From: Sideroxydans sp.
GTDB lineage: Bacteria; Pseudomonadota; Gammaproteobacteria; Burkholderiales; Gallionellaceae
Assembly: GCA_029850585.1 (NCBI GenBank)
Contig: JARCRQ010000100.1
Coordinates: 1 to 52,281, forward strand
Reading direction: 5' to 3'
Length of the DNA: 52,281 nt
A program made the translations under genes and the position numbers. Every line of letters starts with the position of its first letter. The stretch's first letter is position 1. The notes beneath the pieces are model-generated. The model saw only the letters and a list, made by a program, of their open reading frames with translations, was not told the origin of the DNA and made no database searches. Positions 46,657-52,281 of this stretch are shown here, piece after piece.

Positions 46657-48558
46657 TTACGCGCCCATATTCAGCATCAAATGATTGACACGTTTTACAA
46701 ATCCGGCTGGGTCATCCAGCTGCCCACCTTCCGCTAACAAGGCTTGTTCAAACAGCACCGCTGCCCAATCATCGAAATGTTTTTGCTCGGTGTTCAGACG
46801 CACCACCACTGGATGCGTGGCGTTAATTTCTAGTATCGGCAAACTGATTGGTACTTTTTGTCCTGCGGCTTTTAACATACGCATCATGTTGGCGTTCATG
46901 TCGTTGTCGTCGGCAACCAAGCACGCGGGCGAGTCGGTTAAGCGATGCGTGACGCGCACTTCTTTAACTCGCTCGGCGAGGCTAGTTTTGATTTTTGCGA
47001 TAAGTTCTTGATGGTCAGTCGCCAAGTTTTCTTGCGCTTGTTTTTCGGCTTCGTCTTCCAACTTGCCTAAGTCCAATCCGCCTTTGGCAACCGACACCAA
47101 CGACTTGCCGGAGAACGCGGGCAATGAGCCGACTACCCATTCATCCACGCGGTCGGTGAGCAACAAAACTTCGATGCCTTTTTTGCGGAACACTTCCAGA
47201 TGCGGGCTGTTTTTCGCTGCGTTAAATGTCTCGGCAGTGATGTAGTAAATCTTGTCCTGACCTTCTTTCATGCGCGCCACATAATCGGCGAGCGAAACGT
47301 TTTGTTCTTCCGTGTCGGAGTGCGTGGAAGCGAAGCGCAGCAAGCCCGCAATCTTTTCTTGATTGGCGAAATCTTGTCCCGTCCCTTCTTTCAACACGCG
47401 ACCGAATTGCGCCCAGAAAGTGGCGAATTTTTCTTTATCATTCGTTGCTAAATCAGCCAACAAACCCAGCACTTTGCTCGTGCAACCTTTGCGCATCGCT
47501 TCGATGTCTTTCGACTCTTGCAAAATTTCGCGCGACACATTTAGCGGCAAATCGCTGGAGTCCACCACGCCGCGCACAAAGCGCAAATACGGCGGCAACA
47601 ACTGCTCGGCATCGTCCATGATAAACACGCGGCGCACATACAATTTCACGCCGTGACGCGCGTTGTGATCCCACATATCCAAAGGCGCGTGCGCCGGAAT
47701 GTAGAGCAATTGCGTGTATTCCTGACGACCTTCAACACGCGCGTGCGACCATGCCAGCGCGTCCTCATAATCGTGTCCGACGTGCTGATAAAACGCCTGA
47801 TATTCCTCGTCAGAAATTTCATTTTTAGCACGCGCCCACAACGCCGAAGCCTGATTCACCGTCTCATCTTCTGCCGTGATAACTTGCGCGCCGCCCTTCC
47901 ATTCTTCCTTGTTCATCACGATGGGTTGCACAATGTGATCGGAATATTTATGCACGATGGAACGCAGCTTTTGACCGCTCAACAAATCGCCCTGATCGTC
48001 GCGCAAATGCAGCGTGATAGACGTGCCGCGCGCAGTTTGTTCCGCCATTTCAATCGTGAATTCGCCACCGCCATCCGACTCCCAGCACACGCCCTGATCC
48101 GCGCTTTCACCCGCACGACGCGAGCGCACCGTGACTTTGTCGGCAACGATAAATGCGGAGTAAAAACCCACGCCGAATTGCCCGATTAAGCTGGCATCTT
48201 TTTGTTGATCGCCACTCAATTTAGAAAAGAAATCGCGTGTGCCGGATTTCGCAATCGTGCCAAGATTATTGATGACTTCGTCGCGGCTCATGCCGATACC
48301 GTTGTCGCTGATGGTCAGCGTTTTGGCAGCCTCGTCATACGCGATGCGGATTTTTAATTCGGAATCATTCTCGAACAACGCGGCATTGTGCAGTGCCTCG
48401 AAGCGTAACTTATCGCAGGCATCCGAGGCATTCGAGACCAGTTCGCGCAGGAATATCTCGCGGTTGGAATACAGCGAATGAATCATCAGTTGCAGCAGTT
48501 GTTTGACTTCGGTCTGGAAGCCCATCGTTTCGCGATTTACAGTCGTACTTTCTGTCAT
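46657..48558 (-). CDS. htpG: Chaperone HtpG (Hsp90)
   Basis: The bacterial Hsp90, a dimeric ATP-dependent chaperone. The GHKL ATPase site is clear: [21 protein letters not shown] and [11 protein letters not shown] near the N-terminus. Middle and C-terminal dimerisation domains are complete; 633 aa is standard. AAAGGG lies just before the ATG at 48558. A sigma-32 promoter sits about 50-80 bp upstream, so it is heat-inducible. Confidence 0.98.
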   Translation of the reverse strand: MTESTTVNRETMGFQTEVKQLLQLMIHSLYSNREIFLRELVSNASDACDKLRFEALHNAALFENDSELKIRIAYDEAAKTLTISDNGIGMSRDEVINNLGTIAKSGTRDFFSKLSGDQQKDASLIGQFGVGFYSAFIVADKVTVRSRRAGESADQGVCWESDGGGEFTIEMAEQTARGTSITLHLRDDQGDLLSGQKLRSIVHKYSDHIVQPIVMNKEEWKGGAQVITAEDETVNQASALWARAKNEISDEEYQAFYQHVGHDYEDALAWSHARVEGRQEYTQLLYIPAHAPLDMWDHNARHGVKLYVRRVFIMDDAEQLLPPYLRFVRGVVDSSDLPLNVSREILQESKDIEAMRKGCTSKVLGLLADLATNDKEKFATFWAQFGRVLKEGTGQDFANQEKIAGLLRFASTHSDTEEQNVSLADYVARMKEGQDKIYYITAETFNAAKNSPHLEVFRKKGIEVLLLTDRVDEWVVGSLPAFSGKSLVSVAKGGLDLGKLEDEAEKQAQENLATDHQELIAKIKTSLAERVKEVRVTHRLTDSPACLVADDNDMNANMMRMLKAAGQKVPISLPILEINATHPVVVRLNTEQKHFDDWAAVLFEQALLAEGGQLDDPAGFVKRVNHLMLNMGA

Positions 48559-48570
48559 AGCAGCCCTTTC

Positions 48571-48602
48571 GAGGTAATAAAAATCTGAGGTAATAAAAAT
48601 CA
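48571..48602. repeat. 16-bp tandem duplication in the htpG leader
   Basis: GAGGTAATAAAAATCT (48571-48586) and GAGGTAATAAAAATCA (48587-48602) differ at the last base. The pair occupies nearly the whole predicted untranslated leader. Confidence 0.9.
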
Positions 48603-48611
48603 GTGGGCGAG

Positions 48612-48639
48612 AAATGGGGGCGAGTCGTGAGCTTTCAAG
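48612..48639 (-). promoter_or_regulatory. Sigma-32 heat-shock promoter of htpG
   Basis: CTTGAAA (complement of 48633-48639), 13-bp spacer, CCCCATTT (complement of 48612-48619) matches the sigma-32 consensus at every key base. The start point would be near 48605. Confidence 0.92.
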
Positions 48640-48739
48640 AGTGAGATTTCCCTTGATGTTGCGCTGACTAAGTAGCGGTTATGCGCGCATTGACCCTGTG
48701 TTGGGTGCGCGAACACGCAAGCGCGCGGTGCGGGCGGCA

Positions 48740-49336
48740 CTAAGCAATACGACAGGCTTGCGCAAAACTTAAACGTGCGCCACGCGAATAAATACCTGCT
48801 GCATCGCCGTAACCTAAGTTGCACAAGAAGTTGGATTTCACGCTCGTTCCTGCAAAAAATAATTCATCGACTTTGGCGTTATCAAAACCCGACATCGGCC
48901 CGCAATCCAGCCCCAATGCCCGCGCCGCAATCATCAAATACGCGCCTTGCAATGTGCCGTTGCGGAACGCGGTCAGCTCCGCCAATGCCGCGTTGTTTTC
49001 AAACATCTCACGCGCTTTCGGATTGGGCAAAAACAAGTTCGGCAGTTGCGTATAAAACTGCGTATCAAAAGCAATAATCGCGGTAACTGGCGCGCGCAAT
49101 GTTTTAGCCCGATTGCCTTCCATCAGCGCGTCGTTGAGCTGCGCTTTCGCAGCGGCAGATTTGACAAACACAAGGCGCATCGGGCTACAGTTCATCGAGG
49201 TGGGAGCCATACGCAGCATGTCGTACAAGCGATGCAGCAACTCGTCGGCGACAGGCTTTTCTTGCCAAGCATTGAGCGTGTGCGCGTCAAAAAATAGTTG
49301 GTCGAGCGCGGCTTGATTTAAGGAAGTGTATGACAT
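48740..49336 (-). CDS. RutE/HadB-like malonic semialdehyde reductase-family nitroreductase
   Basis: A 198-aa FMN-dependent nitroreductase-fold protein. The N-terminus NQAALDQLFFDAHTLNAW, APTSMNCSPMRLVFV, NGTLQGAYLMIAARALGLDCGPMSGFD and the C-terminal LGYGD are signatures of the RutE branch. RutE reduces malonic semialdehyde in uracil breakdown, but no other rut genes are near, so another small aldehyde, nitro or quinone substrate is possible. It is a single gene, divergent from the ZIP transporter. Confidence 0.87.
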   Translation of the reverse strand: MSYTSLNQAALDQLFFDAHTLNAWQEKPVADELLHRLYDMLRMAPTSMNCSPMRLVFVKSAAAKAQLNDALMEGNRAKTLRAPVTAIIAFDTQFYTQLPNLFLPNPKAREMFENNAALAELTAFRNGTLQGAYLMIAARALGLDCGPMSGFDNAKVDELFFAGTSVKSNFLCNLGYGDAAGIYSRGARLSFAQACRIA

Positions 49337-49444
49337 GGCAGCAACTCCTGTGGCGATTAAATGGGATGCGATGGTAGCAGCAAACCTGCACAGAAAAATT
49401 GCTGCTAAAGTGCGCGCCTTCTTTTACCCATTACAAAAAATAAT

Positions 49445-50164
49445 ATGCACTCACACGACTTTTTAATCATGGCGATTCCCGCCGTCATTGCCTTGCTAGG
49501 CGGCGTATTGGCAGCCTTTTGGAGTCCGTCACATCAGGCGCGCAGCATGATTCAACATTTTGCCGCAGGGGTCATTTTGGCGGCGTTGGCAGTGGAATTG
49601 TTGCCCGAAATCGAACGGGAGCACGCGCCCGCCAGCGTGCTCATCGGCGCGTTCGCTTTGGGTAGTGTGTTTATGTACGGCATCAAATTATGGACGCTGC
49701 GTTTAGAGCATCAAGCCGCCGCGTCCACCGCTGTGGCGAGCTTAAGTTTGGGCTTGTTAATCGCGACGTTTGTGGATGTAGCAACCGATGGTTTTATTAT
49801 CGGCGCAGGTTTCGCAGCGGGCGGCAGCACGGGCACGGTGTTGGCAATCGGCTTGTCGGTTGAGCTATTATTTTTAGGCATGGCACTCGCATCCGAAGCC
49901 AGCAAAGGCTGGCGCATCGTGGCAATTTCGGGGGCATTGGGTGCGACGGTGTTTATTTTTGCCCTGCTCGGCAGCTATTTGTTGGCGGGGGCATCGGCGG
50001 CGTTGATTGCGGGTGCGCTGGCATTCAGTGCCGCCGCCTTGTTGTATTTGGTCACCGACGAACTGCTCGTTGAAGCGCACGAAGTCGAAGAAAAACCCAT
50101 CTCCACCTTGGTGCTGTTCGCAGGATTTTTAGCGTTCTGGGCGATACAGTTGCTAGGCGTGTAA
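49445..50164 (+). CDS. ZIP-family metal transporter-like membrane protein
   Basis: A 239-aa protein with seven to eight membrane helices. Metal-site type residues recur in helices: HFAAGVILAALAVELLPE (His and Glu) and the DVATDGFIIGAG segment, with further acidic positions in ELLFLGMALASE and TDELLVEAHEVEE. The plan fits ZIP/ZupT-like carriers for divalent metals. Helix 4 has Asp where typical ZIPs carry His, so the metal is uncertain. No clear ribosome site precedes the ATG at 49445. Confidence 0.82.
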   Translation: MHSHDFLIMAIPAVIALLGGVLAAFWSPSHQARSMIQHFAAGVILAALAVELLPEIEREHAPASVLIGAFALGSVFMYGIKLWTLRLEHQAAASTAVASLSLGLLIATFVDVATDGFIIGAGFAAGGSTGTVLAIGLSVELLFLGMALASEASKGWRIVAISGALGATVFIFALLGSYLLAGASAALIAGALAFSAAALLYLVTDELLVEAHEVEEKPISTLVLFAGFLAFWAIQLLGV

Positions 50165-50187
50165 GGCTAGCAACATCGCTCGATAAA

Positions 50188-50238
50188 TTCAGGGCAATAA
50201 AAAATCGTGGTCTAGCCACGATTTTTTATTGCCCTGAA
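50188..50238. terminator. Bidirectional terminator between the ZIP gene and ompW
   Basis: Perfect 23-bp arms (50188-50210 and 50216-50238) around a five-base loop, with a six-A and six-T run inside the arms. One of the longest perfect hairpins in the window. Confidence 0.95.
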
Positions 50239-50251
50239 CGCGCTTAAATGC

Positions 50252-50848
50252 TTAGAACTTCATGCCTACGCCTAAACCAATCACCACGGGATTGATGGTC
50301 AAAGTAGTCAAATAATTGCCATTTGACGTGACATCAGTCTTCATAAAAATTTTCTTCACATCCAAGTTGATGAACACATCTTTATTAACTTGAAAGTCCA
50401 CGCCCGCTTGCAATGCGCCACCAAAACTATTCTTGCTGACATCTAAACCTGCTGGCAAATTTACGCTGTAAAAACGCGTGTAGTTCAAGCCCGCACCCGC
50501 GTAAGGACGAATCGCCGCCTCAGGCATAAAGTGGTATTGCACCGTCAAAGTCGGTGGCAACACGCCTACTGTACCAATCTTAGAGCCAGCAGATAAAACA
50601 TCATGTTTAGTCGTCGCCGCAATCAATTCCACGGCAACATTGTTGGTTAAAAAACGGGTGACATCGACTTCTAAAGTGGCTTGATTGGCAACGCTAACGC
50701 CCGTAACAGGCGCGGAACTTGAGGCAGGCTGTACCGAAATCACGCGACCGCGCACTAAATAATCACCCGCTGCTGCGTGTGCTGCGCCTGCAATCAAAGT
50801 TGCGGCAATGACCGTCATTGTCATCCATGCTTGTTTTTTCATTTTCAT
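50252..50848 (-). CDS. ompW: OmpW-family outer-membrane protein
   Basis: A small eight-stranded porin of 198 aa. A signal peptide (basic KMKK, hydrophobic core, cleavage near AHA-AAG at about 26) precedes GDYLVRGRVISVQP, the standard mature N-terminus. LPPTLTVQYHFMPEAAIRPYAGAGLNYT and the C-terminal aromatic GVGMKF (final Phe for BAM recognition) are typical. OmpW passes small hydrophobic molecules. A site resembling an FNR box lies upstream, matching the known oxygen control of ompW in other bacteria. Confidence 0.95.
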   Translation of the reverse strand: MKMKKQAWMTMTVIAATLIAGAAHAAAGDYLVRGRVISVQPASSSAPVTGVSVANQATLEVDVTRFLTNNVAVELIAATTKHDVLSAGSKIGTVGVLPPTLTVQYHFMPEAAIRPYAGAGLNYTRFYSVNLPAGLDVSKNSFGGALQAGVDFQVNKDVFINLDVKKIFMKTDVTSNGNYLTTLTINPVVIGLGVGMKF

Positions 50849-50889
50849 ACTCTCCTAAATACCCTCAGCGGAATGCCAAAGACGGGCGA

Positions 50890-50931
50890 AGAATACGGTG
50901 CGGTAAAAACAGTGATATTGATTTAAGTCAA
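50890..50931 (-). promoter_or_regulatory. FNR/ANR-type site and promoter of ompW
   Basis: TTGACTTAAATCAA on the minus strand (complement of 50918-50931) matches the FNR consensus TTGAT-N4-ATCAA with one mismatch. With its centre at -41.5, the -10 position holds TATTCT (complement of 50890-50895), the class II geometry. The start would be near 50883. Confidence 0.72.
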
Positions 50932-51013
50932 AAACCCTAAACTTTTAGGGTTTTATTTTTGCCATGCGGAAGCGCGGGCGAATGGCTGTGTTTGGGTCTG
51001 ACGAGCAGGACGA

Positions 51014-51934
51014 TTAAATCTCAGTTTGCAGATTGGGCAATTCGATAACTGGCACGAGCATCAGCGCGGCGCGCGTTGCTGGGGTTTCTAGGCTGATGCG
51101 TCCTAACGTGCCACCGCGATAGTCGGTGAGCAAAATCATCGCGGCTTTTTCGATGTCTAGCTCGCCCGCGCGCCCTTTGCTTTTCAACAAACAGCCACGC
51201 TTTTTGGCAATCGCTTCAACCAAACCGATGCCGTCCAACAGACTGCCGTCAGCCGTATGCAGCGCAATTTTGTAACGTGCTACTAATTGCGCAGGGTAGC
51301 GCGCTAGCAAAATGTCGCCTAAAAACGCCGCCACTTCTTCGTCTATGGTGGCGTTGCGCCCAATCGCATGTATCGCCGCGAGCAATAAACCATCATTAGG
51401 ATTTTCGATTTTCGGCCACAACAAACCGGGCGAATCGGTGAGCATCATGTGTCCATTAAAATTGTGCTTTTGTTGTGACTTAGTCACCGCAGGTTCGTCG
51501 CCCACATTCGCCACGCGACGTTTCAGCAAGGTGTTCATCAGCGTCGATTTACCCACGTTGGGAATGCCCATAATCATCAAGCGCAGTGGCTTGTGATTGT
51601 CGTCGCGATGTGGTGCTAAGGGCTGACACAGATTGGGAATACGCGCCGCGTCGCTGGCATTTTTGCAACTCAAGGCGACCGCTTTAACATGGGCTTGTTG
51701 GTTGTAAAACGCCAACCACGCTTGCGTCGCAATGGGGTCCGCTAAATCGGCTTTGTTGAGAATTTTTAAGCACGGGCGTTGGCGATGCAAACGCAGCTCT
51801 TCTATCATCGGATTGCGACTCGCCTCAGGCGCGCGCGCGTCCAACACTTCGATGATGACATCGGTAAATTCCATCGTTTCGGCGGCTTTGTTGCGCGCCG
51901 AATTCATATGACCAGGAAACCATTGAATCGCCAT
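51014..51934 (-). CDS. ylqF: Ribosome biogenesis GTPase RbgA/YlqF
   Basis: A circularly permuted GTPase for late large-subunit assembly. The permuted order is visible: G4 NKAD near residue 60 precedes G1 GIPNVGKST, then G3 DSPGLLWP; the start MAIQWFPGHM is the family signature. I start at the ATG at 51934 (306 aa) with AAAGGTG upstream; the frame is open to 51955 through the left arm of an inverted repeat. The family is well known in Gram-positives and also found in proteobacteria. Confidence 0.94.
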   Translation of the reverse strand: MAIQWFPGHMNSARNKAAETMEFTDVIIEVLDARAPEASRNPMIEELRLHRQRPCLKILNKADLADPIATQAWLAFYNQQAHVKAVALSCKNASDAARIPNLCQPLAPHRDDNHKPLRLMIMGIPNVGKSTLMNTLLKRRVANVGDEPAVTKSQQKHNFNGHMMLTDSPGLLWPKIENPNDGLLLAAIHAIGRNATIDEEVAAFLGDILLARYPAQLVARYKIALHTADGSLLDGIGLVEAIAKKRGCLLKSKGRAGELDIEKAAMILLTDYRGGTLGRISLETPATRAALMLVPVIELPNLQTEI

Positions 51935-52281
51935 TGCGCACCTTTCAAAATTCATTATTTAGGCGACATATAAAACTATGTCTTGGCTACGACTAACCTA
52001 AAGGTAAGTCTCGCCGCAACTTCGTTGTCGCTCATTCCTAGTCTATCTACCGATATGCCCGCGTCATTCGCTGATGAAACAACTAGCCATTCGACTAAGC
52101 CAGCAAGCTGGCAAGTCGCTGGTTATGCGGGGCTCCTTGCGCTTCATCCTAAATAAAGAATTTTGAAAGGTGCGCGGTTTCGGAAAAGGGCGCGGATTTT
52201 ACTCGTTGCGGGGCGGCGCGTCTTAACTACCGTGCGCTTTATTGGCTGTGGGATAATCGCGCGCTTTTTATGAGCTTGAGT
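51935..52281. other. Intergenic region upstream of rbgA
   Basis: 347 bp without a gene I can support. It contains the 28-bp inverted repeats at 51936-51963 and 52148-52175 and a small hairpin GCCAGC-AA-GCTGGC at 52099-52112. A GATAAT (52252-52257) with TG upstream looks like an extended -10 element. An ATG at 52270 may open a gene that leaves the window, but only four codons are visible. Confidence 0.55.
51936..52175. repeat. 28-bp inverted repeats flanking a 184-bp segment
   Basis: Left arm 51936-51963 and right arm 52148-52175 are reverse complements except at one position. The left arm contains the rbgA ribosome site. The enclosed 184 bp has no open frame of note. Confidence 0.9.

Noticed and set aside
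52270-52281. Start of a plus-strand gene at the right edge
   Set aside because: Only four codons are visible and no ribosome site precedes them.

Overview
This window is ordinary chromosomal DNA from a betaproteobacterium, most likely in or near the Nitrosomonadales. The call rests on gene order and families: tyrS / M23 peptidase / anmK / erpA / bactofilin / DUF6776-like / argC / rpsI-rplM, pilS-pilR-ampD, and metX-metW-ampG are arrangements I associate with that class. Base composition looks close to half G+C by eye. There is no prophage, CRISPR array, rRNA operon or transposase. Nearly every base is housekeeping gene, but the region carries several families of short palindromic repeats, some of them inside genes.

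Layout. 0-9.3 kb (minus strand): a cut-off lysine/alanine-rich histone-like gene, the class Ia ribonucleotide reductase operon nrdAB with a promoter and two NrdR boxes, then pilS-pilR-ampD, a small zinc-ribbon membrane protein and a polyprenyl diphosphate synthase. 9.5-16.7 kb (minus): ftsK, which lies at the end of an overlapping chain SCO1 - histidine kinase - histidine kinase - response regulator - ftsK, preceded by a TauE/SafE-type membrane protein. 16.8-22.1 kb (minus): a biotin cluster bioB-[MreB-like half protein]-bioF-bioH-bioC-bioD; bioA is not in the window. bioD carries a 57-bp in-frame tandem repeat and bioH contains a perfect hairpin. 22.2-31.8 kb: comF, tyrS, M23 peptidase, anmK, erpA, bactofilin, DUF6776-like protein, argC, rpsI, rplM, a YdcF-like protein and an OsmC-like protein. 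31.8-38.2 kb: yebC, a SulP transporter, then a same-strand group of small soluble-domain genes (three SRPBCC proteins, a RibD/DHFR-like reductase, a PhnB-like VOC protein, a Cdd1 helix-hairpin-helix protein) ending in a 46-residue membrane peptide and a zinc-ribbon membrane protein. 38.3-44.6 kb (minus): metX-metW-ampG-pyrC, an orphan PD-(D/E)xK nuclease candidate, an orphan CopG-type antitoxin and a gamma carbonic anhydrase; metX has a SAM-II-like riboswitch followed by a terminator. 44.7-52.3 kb: tRNA-Phe, prfC, htpG with a near-perfect sigma-32 promoter, a RutE-like nitroreductase, a ZIP transporter, ompW with an FNR-type site, and the ribosome-assembly GTPase rbgA/ylqF, whose upstream DNA is bounded by 28-bp inverted repeats.

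Functional links. AmpG (muropeptide import), AmpD (anhydro-muropeptide amidase) and AnmK (anhydroMurNAc kinase) are three consecutive steps of cell-wall recycling, scattered over 37 kb. The M23 peptidase, bactofilin and FtsK add a cell-wall and division theme. PilS/PilR is the sigma-54 system that normally controls type IV pilin. Regulation readable from the DNA includes NrdR (nrdAB), SAM (metX), FNR (ompW), sigma-32 (htpG) and strong GC-discriminator promoters for tRNA-Phe and rplM-rpsI.

The points most worth following up are the palindromic in-frame repeat in BioD, the MreB-like half protein inside the biotin operon, the two-kinase operon coupled to ftsK, the orphan nuclease/antitoxin pair, and the possibly invertible segment before rbgA.
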